Below the pieces are notes generated by a model, which made no database searches, had not been told where the DNA came from, and saw nothing but the letters and a program-made list of their open reading frames with translations. DNA of 64,000 nt from Rhizobium sophorae. GTDB taxonomy: Bacteria; Pseudomonadota; Alphaproteobacteria; Rhizobiales; Rhizobiaceae. Below, in pieces: positions 41,905 through 49,918 of this stretch. Each line of letters opens with the position of its first letter. The first letter of the stretch is position 1. The position numbers were made by a program, and so were the translations under genes. The stretch lies in assembly GCF_013087515.1 (NCBI RefSeq), contig NZ_JABFCN010000049.1, forward strand, positions 1 to 64,000, in the 5' to 3' direction.

Positions 41905-43395
41905 CTACCGTTTCTGGCCGACGTGACGGCCGACACCTTCGGGCGCGGCCAACTCCGCATGGGCTCTGGCGATCGCCTTCGCCTTGTCGATGATATCAGC
42001 CGGCGCCGGCACGGCCTTGCCGGCCTTGCTGTCGACATGCAGCAACATGTGCTCGGCGGTTGCGAGAGCCTCGCCCGTCACCGTGTCGTACAGGGTGTGG
42101 AAGACGTGCAGCCGCTTCTCGTCGACACCAAGGATCTGGCAGGTCGAATGGATGGCCTGGCCGAGCTTTGCTTCGCCGAGATGGCGGATGTGGGTTTCCA
42201 CCGTGTAATAGCTCTGCCCCGCCTCGACATAGGCGAGATCGACGCCGATGAGGCGCAGCAATGCGTCTGACGTATCGCCGAAAATCTGCAGGTAGCGATG
42301 CTCGGTCATATGGCCGTTATAGTCGACCCAGGCGGGGCCGACCTTCGTCTCGACGAGCCTCAGCGGCTTCGACGGATCGAATGACGCGGTCGCCTTGCCG
42401 CCTTGCGCCCAGAGCGATTGCTCGAAGTCCTTCAGCAGCTTGCCGGCGCCCCAGCCCTTGCCGTCGTGACCGCCCTTTAGGGCCTGCAGGATGCCAACGA
42501 GGTTTTCGTCGCGGATGCGTTCAAGCTCGCGGATCGACAGGCCGGCCGCCTGTTCGTCAGATTGCCGGCCGACCTTTTCGATCAGCGCATCGTCGAGATC
42601 GACGACATCGGTGAGCTTGGTCCAGGGCCAGGCGAGGCATGGACCGAACTGAGCGAGGAAGTGGCGCATGCCGGCCTCGCCGCCGGCAATGCGGTAGGTC
42701 TGGAACAGGCCCATCTGCGCCCAACGCAGGCCGAAGGAGTAGCGGATGACGTCATCAAGCGTCTCGACGGTGCAGATATCGTCGTGGATGAGCCACAAGG
42801 CCTCGCGCCAGAGCGCTTCGAGCAGCCGGTCGCCGACAAAGGCCTCGATCTCCTTGGCGATGTGGACGCCCTTCATGCCGATCGGCGCCAGTCGATCCAT
42901 CGCCGCCTTGATGGTCGCCGCCGAGGTCTGCTCGCCGCCGACGATTTCGACGAGCGGCAAGAGGTAGACGGGATTATAGGGATGGGCGACAAAAAGGCGT
43001 TCGGGATGCTTCATGTCGCGCTGCAGATCGGTCGGCAGCAGACCTGATGTGGAAGAGCCGATCAGGGCGTCCGGGCGCGCCGCGGCATCGATCTCAGCCA
43101 GGACGCTGCGCTTGAGGTCGAGCCTTTCCGGCACGCTTTCCTGAATCCAATCGGCGCCGGCGACGGCTTCCTCGAGCGTCGTGCAGAAGGTCAGCCTGCC
43201 GCGCGGCGGCAGGGGTGCGCCGGTCAGCATGGCATAGGCTTTTTCGGCATTGGCGATGACTTCGCCGACGATGCGGCTCGCCTCCGGATGCGGATCGAAT
43301 ACATCAACGTCGATGCCGGCCAGCAGAAAACGCGCGATCCATCCGCCGCCAATGACGCCGCCGCCGATACAAGCCGCCTTGTTGATCCCTGTCAT
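41905..43395 (-). CDS. L-carnitine 3-dehydrogenase fused to a hotdog thioesterase
   Basis: 496 aa two-domain protein. Residues 1-320 are a 3-hydroxyacyl-CoA-dehydrogenase-like NAD enzyme: GGGVIGGGWIARFLLAG, SSTSGLLPTDLQ, HPYNPVYLLPLVEIVGGE and GMKGVHIAKEIEAFVGDRLLEALWREA. From about residue 345 a 4-hydroxybenzoyl-CoA-thioesterase-like domain follows, with VDYNGHMTEHRYLQIF as its active-site helix. In rhizobia and some other bacteria this fusion joins carnitine dehydrogenase to betainyl-CoA thioesterase, turning L-carnitine to 3-dehydrocarnitine and freeing glycine betaine later. It lies 7 nt after the BKACE gene. Confidence 0.92.
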   Translation of the reverse strand: MTGINKAACIGGGVIGGGWIARFLLAGIDVDVFDPHPEASRIVGEVIANAEKAYAMLTGAPLPPRGRLTFCTTLEEAVAGADWIQESVPERLDLKRSVLAEIDAAARPDALIGSSTSGLLPTDLQRDMKHPERLFVAHPYNPVYLLPLVEIVGGEQTSAATIKAAMDRLAPIGMKGVHIAKEIEAFVGDRLLEALWREALWLIHDDICTVETLDDVIRYSFGLRWAQMGLFQTYRIAGGEAGMRHFLAQFGPCLAWPWTKLTDVVDLDDALIEKVGRQSDEQAAGLSIRELERIRDENLVGILQALKGGHDGKGWGAGKLLKDFEQSLWAQGGKATASFDPSKPLRLVETKVGPAWVDYNGHMTEHRYLQIFGDTSDALLRLIGVDLAYVEAGQSYYTVETHIRHLGEAKLGQAIHSTCQILGVDEKRLHVFHTLYDTVTGEALATAEHMLLHVDSKAGKAVPAPADIIDKAKAIARAHAELAAPEGVGRHVGQKR

Positions 43396-43402
43396 GCCGT
43401 CC

Positions 43403-44305
43403 TCAGCGCTTCGTCAGTTTGAGTTTCTTGCGAACATCTTCCGGGCCGATGATCCGGGCACCCATGCCTTCGACCACCTGCACGGCCTTTTCGACGAGCT
43501 CAGCATTGGTGGCGAGTTGGCCCTTGCCGACAAAGAGGTTGTCTTCCAGGCCGACGCGCACATTGCCGCCGGCGAGAACGGCTGCCGCCGGATAGGCCAT
43601 GGCGTTGCGGCCGATCGAAAAGGCCGAAAAGGTCCAGCTCTCAGGCACATTGTTGACCATCGCCATGAAGGTATTGAGATCGTCGGGCGCACCCCATGGA
43701 ATGCCCATGCAGAGCTGGATCAGCACCGGATCTTCGATCAGGCCTTCCTCGGCAAGCTGCTTGGCAAACCAGAGATGGCCGGTATCGAAGGCCTCGATTT
43801 CGGGGCGCACGCCGAGATCGGTCATCTTCTTTGCCATCGCCCGCAGCATGGCCGGCGTGTTGGTCATGACATAGTCGCCGAGGTTGAAATTCATCGTGCC
43901 GCAGTCGAGCGTGCAGATTTCAGGCAGGCATTCGGCGACGTGGCTGACACGCTCGGTGGCGCCCGCCATATCCGTGCCCTTAGGATTGAGGGGAAGGGGG
44001 CTTTCGACGTCCCCGAAGATCAGGTCACCGCCCATGCCGGCGGTGAGATTGAGAACGACGTCGACATCCGCCGAGCGGATGCGGTCGGTAACTTCCCTGT
44101 AGAGATCGTTGCGCCGACTGGCGGCACCCGTTTCCGGATCGCGGACATGGCAGTGAACGACCGCCGCACCGGCCTTTGCCGCATCGATCGCGGATTCGGC
44201 GATCTGCTTGGGGGTGATCGGCACGTGGCTGGATCTGGAAACCGTGTCGCCGGCGCCGGTGACGGCGCAGGTGATGAAAACATCGCGGTTCATCGCAAGA
44301 GGCAT
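43403..44305 (-). CDS. 3-keto-5-aminohexanoate cleavage-type enzyme (BKACE), dehydrocarnitine cleavage
   Basis: 300 aa TIM-barrel zinc enzyme. The metal His pair is in VVHCHVRDPETG, catalytic/metal residues are in NLTAGMGGD and PEICTLDCGTMNFN, and the C-terminal block is GGNVRVGLEDNLFVGKGQLATNAELVEKAV (Glu ligand). BKACE proteins transfer acetyl-CoA onto beta-keto acids. Next to carnitine dehydrogenase the substrate is almost certainly 3-dehydrocarnitine, giving acetoacetate and betainyl-CoA. It is the first gene of the catabolic operon and is divergent from the GlxA-type regulator. Confidence 0.92.
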   Translation of the reverse strand: MPLAMNRDVFITCAVTGAGDTVSRSSHVPITPKQIAESAIDAAKAGAAVVHCHVRDPETGAASRRNDLYREVTDRIRSADVDVVLNLTAGMGGDLIFGDVESPLPLNPKGTDMAGATERVSHVAECLPEICTLDCGTMNFNLGDYVMTNTPAMLRAMAKKMTDLGVRPEIEAFDTGHLWFAKQLAEEGLIEDPVLIQLCMGIPWGAPDDLNTFMAMVNNVPESWTFSAFSIGRNAMAYPAAAVLAGGNVRVGLEDNLFVGKGQLATNAELVEKAVQVVEGMGARIIGPEDVRKKLKLTKR

Positions 44306-44360
44306 GTTTTTGTTCTCCCTCGTCTTATCCGCATTACGCGACAGGATGGATGGCGATGCG

Positions 44361-44378
44361 TTGCAATTTCGGAAGCAA
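44361..44378. promoter_or_regulatory. Candidate inverted repeat between BKACE operon and regulator
   Basis: TTGC-N10-GCAA lies in the 100-bp divergent spacer, 28 bp ahead of the regulator ATG and 56 bp ahead of the BKACE start. It is short and could be chance, but its position suits a shared site for the AraC-type regulator. Confidence 0.25.
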
Positions 44379-44405
44379 TCGATACATTATCGGAACCTAA
44401 GGGAG

Positions 44406-45404
44406 ATGACCTTGCTGCAGCGATCGACGGAACGGCTCGATATCGACCTTCTCGTCCTGCCGGACGCGAACCTGATCCTGATTGCCTCGGTCATCGAGCC
44501 GTTGCGCGGCGCCAACCGCATTTCCGGCAGCGAGCTCTATCGCTGGCGGCTGCTGACGCCGGATGGAGCATCGATTCCGACCACCAGCAACATTGCCGTG
44601 CCCGCCCAAGGCGCTTTCAAGGCGACGACCGAGGATACGCCGCTGTTCGTGCTGGCCAGTTACAACTGGCGCCGAAGTGCGACGCCGGCGCTCAAGATGC
44701 AGCTCTCCCAGGCCGCCCGCTATCGCACGGTGATTGCCGGCATCGAGTCCGGCACCTGGCTGCTGGCCGAAGCCAGCCTGCTCGACGGACTGCCGGCGAC
44801 CGTTCACTGGGAGGACTACGAGGATTTTGCGCTGGCCTATCCGCAAGTGCGGGCCGTCAAGGATCGGTTCGTCATCGACGGCAAGCGGCTAACGACCTCG
44901 GGTTCGCTTCCGACCGTCGACCTGATGCTGGAGGTGATCCGGCAACGGCAGGGTTATTCGCTGGCGCTCGAGGTCAGCCGTCTATTCCGTTACGAGCAGC
45001 CGTCCTTCCATGCCGATGAGCCTCTTTCCGCAGCCGCGGCCGGGTTGCGCATGCACGATCCCCGTGTTGCGCAAGCGGTGCGACTGATGGAGGAACATAT
45101 CGAGCAGCCTCTGATTCTCACGCGGCTCGCCCGCAGGGTGGGCATCAGCGCAAGGCATCTGCAGGATCTCTTCCAGCAGAGTATCGGCGCGCCGCCGCAT
45201 GTGCATTATCTCGCGCTCCGCTTGAATGCGGCCCGCCGCAAGGTGATCGAGACGGCGGCCTCCTTCGCCGATATCGCGGCGGCGACCGGCTTCAACTCGG
45301 CCTCGGCCTTTGCGAGAAGCTACCGGGCAAGTTTTTCCGAGAGCCCGTCGGAGACCCGGCGCCGCCTTCGCCGACGCATCACGTCATCGGAGATGCGGGC
45401 ATAG
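44406..45404 (+). CDS. GlxA-family AraC-type regulator, CdhR-like
   Basis: 332 aa. The N-terminal DJ-1/PfpI-like class I amidotransferase domain (LVLPDANLILIASVIEPLRGANRISG; VIAGIESGTWLLAEASLLDGLPATVHWED) is fused to a C-terminal AraC double HTH (LTRLARRVGISARHLQDLFQQ; AASFADIAAATGFNSASAFARSYRASFSESPSETRR). This architecture is shared with CdhR and GbdR, activators of carnitine and betaine catabolism in pseudomonads. GGGAG lies right against the ATG at 44406 and would better serve the TTG two codons later, so the start is uncertain by 6 nt. It is divergent from the carnitine operon. Confidence 0.88.
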   Translation: MTLLQRSTERLDIDLLVLPDANLILIASVIEPLRGANRISGSELYRWRLLTPDGASIPTTSNIAVPAQGAFKATTEDTPLFVLASYNWRRSATPALKMQLSQAARYRTVIAGIESGTWLLAEASLLDGLPATVHWEDYEDFALAYPQVRAVKDRFVIDGKRLTTSGSLPTVDLMLEVIRQRQGYSLALEVSRLFRYEQPSFHADEPLSAAAAGLRMHDPRVAQAVRLMEEHIEQPLILTRLARRVGISARHLQDLFQQSIGAPPHVHYLALRLNAARRKVIETAASFADIAAATGFNSASAFARSYRASFSESPSETRRRLRRRITSSEMRA

Positions 45405-46266
45405 GCTGAAACGCATCCCGTATCATTTCAGCAAGTTCGCGCACAGCCTCGCTGGAACGGTAAGTGCTCCGACGGAGCACGACCTTGGAGGAATCGACTG
45501 GAGGGAAACCATCTTCGGCGGTGAGTTCCCGGCAGCCGGGCGGAATGCTGCTGCGGGAAAGCGTGGTGACGGCAAGGCCTGCGATCACGGCATTCTTCAG
45601 CCCCGAGCCGGTATCGGCGATGAAGGCGATGCGAAAGTTGCGGCCGATCTGCTCCAGCGACCGGAGCGCAAAATCGCGCGACCAGGTGGAATTGCGATAG
45701 GTCGCAATCGGCAGGGGATCGATGTCGTGCAGCCGGTGGACCATCGATGTCACCCAGACTGTGGGATCGATGCAGATGACCTCGCCTTTCGTCTCATCGC
45801 TCCAATCGAAAACGACGGCCAGATCGAGCTCGTCCCGCTCGAGGGCGGCCAGGTTGCGGACGGTATAGTCGCAGGACACGGTGACCTCGACGGCTGGGTG
45901 GCGGACAGCGAAAGCCGCAAGGGCCGCCGGCAGTACCGTCTGGCTGTATTCCTCGGGAATTCCGATACGTACCGGTCCATCCAGCGGCTTGCTGCGGATC
46001 GTCGCGGCGGCCTCGTTCAGGAGGTCGATGATCCTGCGGGCGTAGGGCACCAGCTGTATGCCCTGGCGTGTGAGCAGCACGCCGCGGGCGCCGCGCTCGA
46101 ACAACGTTTCGCCGATCGTCTGCTCGAGCCTCTTGATCTGGGTGCTGACGGCCGATTGTGTTCGCCCGATGCGTTGGGCGGCGGCGGAGAAATTGGAGGT
46201 TTCGGCAACGACCAGGAAGGTTCTCAGCAGGTCGCTCTCAATCGGTTCGTGCATCGGAATAGCCAT
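45379..46266 (-). CDS. LysR-family transcriptional regulator
   Basis: 295 aa. The N-terminal winged HTH is LLRTFLVVAETSNFSAAAQRIGRTQSAVSTQIKRLEQTIGETLFERG (residues about 13-59). A LysR substrate domain follows (GPVRIGIPEEYSQTVLPAALAAFAVRHPAVEV). Its 3' end overlaps the convergent GlxA-type gene by 26 bp. It is divergent from the EamA transporter gene, with about 100 bp between them, and so is the probable regulator of that exporter. Confidence 0.9.
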   Translation of the reverse strand: MAIPMHEPIESDLLRTFLVVAETSNFSAAAQRIGRTQSAVSTQIKRLEQTIGETLFERGARGVLLTRQGIQLVPYARRIIDLLNEAAATIRSKPLDGPVRIGIPEEYSQTVLPAALAAFAVRHPAVEVTVSCDYTVRNLAALERDELDLAVVFDWSDETKGEVICIDPTVWVTSMVHRLHDIDPLPIATYRNSTWSRDFALRSLEQIGRNFRIAFIADTGSGLKNAVIAGLAVTTLSRSSIPPGCRELTAEDGFPPVDSSKVVLRRSTYRSSEAVRELAEMIRDAFQPMPASPMT

Positions 46267-46367
46267 AGAAAAAATCGATGGTAGTCATCTCTACTATTCG
46301 TTTGTCTGATGTCAATTCTGGGCGCACAAAAGAGCCGCGTTCGACTTCCTTCTTTGAGAATATCTGC

Positions 46368-47270
46368 GTGACCATTGAAAATCCGGCCAGACGCCTCGCA
46401 GGCAGCGAGCACGAGAAGGGTGTGCTTCTCATCATTGCCGCGACGCTTGCCTGGAGCGCGAGTGGCGTCTATTCGCGGCTCCTGACGACTGACGTATGGA
46501 CTGCGATCGCCTGGCGGTCGTTGTTTGGCGGCCTGTTCCTGCTGATCCCCTGCCTTTTCCTCGAAGGGGGCATCTCACGGCAGCAATGGCGATCCGTCTT
46601 CCATCCGTCCGGTCTTGCCATGATCGCATGCCAGACCTTCAGTCAGGTATGCTTCATCGGGGCGCTCTACATGACCACCGTCGCCAATGTGACGATGATC
46701 TATGCGACCGCGCCTTTCATCGCAGCGTTGCTCGGCTGGGTCATTCTCCGGGAGAGGGTCTCCGGGCGGACGCTGATTGCAGGCGGCATCTCGCTCCTTG
46801 GCGTTGCGGTCATCGTCGCCTCGTCGATCGGCGGCGGTACCGGTTGGGGCGACCTGCTGGCGCTCGGCATGACGGCGTCCTTCGCGCTCGTCATCATCAT
46901 TCCGCGCATCAGTCCTGATGTGCCGAGCCTGCCGCCGACCGTGGTCAGCGCCTTCCTGACGCTGGTCATCTTCGCTCCGTTCGGTTCGGTCGGCTCGCTC
47001 GACCTCCACAACTGGATCGTGCTCGCCGCTTTCGGCGCGACCAATTTCTCTCTCGCGCTGGTGCTCTTCCTTGCCGGAGCGAAGCGAATGCCGCCGGCGG
47101 AGGCGGCGCTGATCGGCACGATGGAAATCGTGCTGACGCCCTTCTGGGTCTGGCTGCTGTTTTCCGAGGAGCCGCCCATCGCCACCTTTTTCGGCGGCAC
47201 GATCATTCTCGGCGCCGTGTTCTGGCACACGGTTGTGGACTTCAAGCGCGGGCAGCGGCAGCGTTCCTGA
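46368..47270 (+). CDS. EamA/DMT family transporter
   Basis: 300 aa, ten predicted membrane helices in two EamA repeats. Repeat 1 starts GVLLIIAATLAWSASGVYSRLL and ends VTMIYATAPFIAALLGWVILRERVS. Repeat 2 ends PPAEAALIGTMEIVLTPFWVWLLFSEEPP. The frame is open from 46278, but that start abuts the divergent LysR gene and has no ribosome site. The GTG at 46368 has GAGAA 8 nt upstream and gives the standard length. Probably a metabolite exporter, with substrate unknown. Confidence 0.87.
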   Translation: MTIENPARRLAGSEHEKGVLLIIAATLAWSASGVYSRLLTTDVWTAIAWRSLFGGLFLLIPCLFLEGGISRQQWRSVFHPSGLAMIACQTFSQVCFIGALYMTTVANVTMIYATAPFIAALLGWVILRERVSGRTLIAGGISLLGVAVIVASSIGGGTGWGDLLALGMTASFALVIIIPRISPDVPSLPPTVVSAFLTLVIFAPFGSVGSLDLHNWIVLAAFGATNFSLALVLFLAGAKRMPPAEAALIGTMEIVLTPFWVWLLFSEEPPIATFFGGTIILGAVFWHTVVDFKRGQRQRS

Positions 47271-47720
47271 ACAGCGTCATCGCCGCGCAGGCAGATTGTC
47301 CTGTCTTCCCGACTGTCGTCTTTGAGTTGCGCCCTGTCGTTTTCATGAGCGCTGTTTTGCGCACGGCGTGGTTTGCTGAAGGTGTAAGCGGCAGAGGAAC
47401 CGAGATCCTCAAGGACATCGCCGGATGATAATTCGGAAAGACACCTAGATCGACCGAAAGGAGATTCTCAAGCCCGGAAACCAGCTCTTTGCGCAGCAGA
47501 CCGACAGATTGCGGCAGGCGATCACGAACACGACAGGCTAAAGCTTCAGCGTTCGCTCCTCCCTTCCATTCAATCCGTCCCCGCCTATTTGCAGAATTCG
47601 AGTATCGCCCGATGCGGCGGTATTGACATGCCGGACTGCAGAGGAGGCAGGCCGGAGGAAAGTTTGCCGTCGGCTGCATTGGTTGCGGATCGAGGCATTT
47701 CAAACACGTGGGAGGAATCC
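47271..47720. other. Intergenic region without a supportable gene
   Basis: 450 bp between the EamA gene and the formaldehyde dehydrogenase gene. A 153-codon minus-strand frame spans most of it but shows no domain, ribosome site or normal composition. A plus-strand stretch near 47455-47542 (EILKPGNQLFAQQTDRLRQ, then a stop) reads like a C-terminal protein fragment of unknown origin. It presumably also holds the dehydrogenase promoter. Confidence 0.5.
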
Positions 47721-48911
47721 ATGAGCAAAAATAGAGGCGTCGTCTATCTCCGTCCTGGCAAGGTCGAAGTGCGCGACATCGACGATCCGAAGCTGGAAGC
47801 GCCCGACGGCCGCCGCATCGAACACGGCGTCATCCTGAAGGTGATATCGACCAATATCTGCGGCTCCGATCAACACATGGTCCGCGGCCGCACGACGGCG
47901 ATGCCGGGCCTGATCCTCGGTCATGAAATCACTGGCGAGATCATCGAGAAGGGCATCGACGTCGAGATGCTCGACATCGGCGATATCGTCTCGGTGCCTT
48001 TCAATGTCGCCTGCGGCCGTTGCCGCTGCTGCAAGTCTCAGGATACCGGTGTCTGCCTGACGGTAAACCCGGCCCGCGCCGGTGGTGCTTACGGTTATGT
48101 CGACATGGGCGGCTGGATCGGCGGACAGGCGCGCTACGTCACCATTCCCTATGCAGATTTCAATCTGCTGAAAATCCCTGATCGGGACAAGGCGATGGCG
48201 AAGATCCGCGATCTCACCATGCTCTCCGACATTCTGCCCACCGGCTTCCATGGCGCAGTGCGGGCAGGCGTCGGTGTCGGCTCGACCGTCTATGTCGCAG
48301 GCGCCGGCCCTGTCGGCCTTGCGGCTGCGGCTTCGGCTCGCATTCTCGGCGCTGCCGTCGTTATGATCGGCGATTTCAACAAGGACCGTCTGGCGCATGC
48401 GGCGAAGGTCGGTTTCGAACCGATCGACCTGTCGAAGAGCGACCGTCTCGGCGACATGATCGCGCAGGTCGTCGGCAGCAATGAGGTGGACAGCGCCATT
48501 GATGCGGTCGGCTTCGAGGCACGCGGCCACTCGGGCGGCGAACAGCCGGCGATCGTCCTCAATCAAATGATGGAGATTACCCGTGCCGCGGGTTCGATCG
48601 GCATTCCCGGCCTTTACGTTACCGAGGATCCGGGCGCCGTCGACAACGCCGCCAAACACGGCAATCTTTCGCTTCGTTTCGGCCTCGGATGGGCCAAGGC
48701 ACAGTCCTTCCACACCGGCCAGACTCCGGTAATCAAATACAATCGGCAGCTCATGCAGGCGATCCTCCACGACCGGCTGCCAATTGCCGATATCGTCAAC
48801 GCCAAGGTCATCCCGCTCGACGATGCCGCCAATGGATATGAGAGCTTCGACCAGGGAGCGGCGACGAAATATGTCCTCGATCCGCACGGGGAGGTGGCGA
48901 AAGCCGCATAG
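47721..48911 (+). CDS. fdhA: Glutathione-independent formaldehyde dehydrogenase, zinc MDR family
   Basis: 396 aa. Catalytic-zinc loop NICGSDQHMVRGRTT (near residue 45), GHEITGEIIEKG, structural zinc cluster CGRCRCCKSQDTGVCL, the extra loop GGAYGYVDMGGWIGGQARYV typical of PFDH-type enzymes, and NAD motif GAGPVGLAAA. The ATG has GGAGGAAT upstream. These enzymes oxidise formaldehyde to formate with tightly bound NAD. Demethylation of betaine made by the carnitine operon would release formaldehyde, which gives a plausible link, though it is not in that operon. Confidence 0.92.
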   Translation: MSKNRGVVYLRPGKVEVRDIDDPKLEAPDGRRIEHGVILKVISTNICGSDQHMVRGRTTAMPGLILGHEITGEIIEKGIDVEMLDIGDIVSVPFNVACGRCRCCKSQDTGVCLTVNPARAGGAYGYVDMGGWIGGQARYVTIPYADFNLLKIPDRDKAMAKIRDLTMLSDILPTGFHGAVRAGVGVGSTVYVAGAGPVGLAAAASARILGAAVVMIGDFNKDRLAHAAKVGFEPIDLSKSDRLGDMIAQVVGSNEVDSAIDAVGFEARGHSGGEQPAIVLNQMMEITRAAGSIGIPGLYVTEDPGAVDNAAKHGNLSLRFGLGWAKAQSFHTGQTPVIKYNRQLMQAILHDRLPIADIVNAKVIPLDDAANGYESFDQGAATKYVLDPHGEVAKAA

Positions 48912-48933
48912 CGACAAGACTGCAGACATAGAA

Positions 48934-48957
48934 ATGGCCGGGCGAAATCCCGGCCAT
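48934..48957. terminator. Bidirectional hairpin between convergent genes
   Basis: Perfect 9-bp stem ATGGCCGGG / CCCGGCCAT with loop CGAAAT, located 22 nt past the formaldehyde dehydrogenase stop and 28 nt from the convergent binding-protein stop. The T-run is short (TTTC on the minus strand), so termination strength is uncertain. Confidence 0.6.
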
Positions 48958-48985
48958 CCCGCATTCTCGAAAATTGGCTGGCGAA

Positions 48986-49792
48986 CTACTGGATGCTGAA
49001 CGGGAAATATTTTGCGTTGATCATGTCATAGGTCCCATCCGCCTTGATGCTCTTCAGCGCTTCGTTCAGGCGCGTCAGACGCTCCTTATCATCCAGGCGC
49101 AGCGCGATACCGGCGCCCTCACCGAAGTATGTGATGTCGACCAGATCCGGCCCTTTGAACTCGCAGCAGCTTCCTGCTTTGGTGTTGGCAATCCAGTCGT
49201 AGATGGCGAGTTTATCCTCAAGGATAATGTCGACGTTCCCATCCGCCAGACCCTTATATAATTCGGGCGAAGACCGAAAAACGGTCTTTTTCATCTCCGG
49301 ATAAAGATGGTTGGCAAAAGATTCCTGCGCTGTCGACGATGTCACCCCAAGTTTTTTGTCGCTGAGCGCGGCGGGGCTGATGTCGTTGATCGACGAATCC
49401 TTCCGTACGATGAACACCGACGGGCTGTTGTAGTATTTTTCAGTGAAGGCAACCTTTTGACGCCGCTCAAGGCTCATCGACATGGATGAGATGATCGCGT
49501 CGTATTTTTCCGCAACGAGATTGGGGATGATGTCGTCCCACTTCTCGATGATGAATTGGCATTCGAACTTGCCGACCTCGCACAGCGCATTGGCAATATC
49601 GATATCGAAGCCTTGAAGCTTGTTATTTGCATCGAGATAGTTGAAGGGCGGAAACGCACCTTCGACGGCAATTCTCATCGGCGTGCGATCTTGCGCAACC
49701 ACCTCGAGCGGCGAGGTCGCGGCCAGAAAGATACCAATCCCGCCCGCCATCAGCGCTCCGCGCAGTATAGTCTGAATGGATATGCGCAACAT
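48986..49792 (-). CDS. Amino-acid-type ABC transporter substrate-binding protein (SBP family 3)
   Basis: 268 aa periplasmic protein. Signal peptide to about residue 34 (ILRGALMAGGIGIFLAATSPLEVVAQ). Then MRIAVEGAFPPFNYLDANNKLQGFDIDIANALCE, the hallmark of the polar-amino-acid binders (ArgT/HisJ/opine type), MSMSLERRQKVAFTEKYY, and GVTSSTAQESF. No permease or ATPase gene is adjacent, so it is an orphan and must use a transporter elsewhere or serve in sensing. It is divergent from the GGDEF-EAL gene by about 125 bp. Confidence 0.9.
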   Translation of the reverse strand: MLRISIQTILRGALMAGGIGIFLAATSPLEVVAQDRTPMRIAVEGAFPPFNYLDANNKLQGFDIDIANALCEVGKFECQFIIEKWDDIIPNLVAEKYDAIISSMSMSLERRQKVAFTEKYYNSPSVFIVRKDSSINDISPAALSDKKLGVTSSTAQESFANHLYPEMKKTVFRSSPELYKGLADGNVDIILEDKLAIYDWIANTKAGSCCEFKGPDLVDITYFGEGAGIALRLDDKERLTRLNEALKSIKADGTYDMINAKYFPFSIQ

Positions 49793-49918
49793 CGTCGGGA
49801 GCTCCTTGGGACGTAGTCGATATCGCGCAATAGTAGGTCACAGCTTTTAATTCTACGTGAACGCTTCTTTGTTAGCGTCGACGAATGCGCCCGCGTCGTG
49901 GTGTTCAGGGGTCTACGC

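Noticed and set aside
47623..47628. TTGACA as a -35 element for the formaldehyde dehydrogenase gene
   Set aside because: No acceptable -10 sequence occurs at 16-18 bp spacing.
47242..47703. 153-codon minus-strand frame in the gap before formaldehyde dehydrogenase
   Set aside because: It overlaps the EamA gene end and has no ribosome site or recognisable fold. The region is best left as intergenic.
47700..48929. 409-codon minus-strand frame opposite formaldehyde dehydrogenase
   Set aside because: Shadow frame without domain motifs; the plus strand has a complete, well-initiated enzyme gene.
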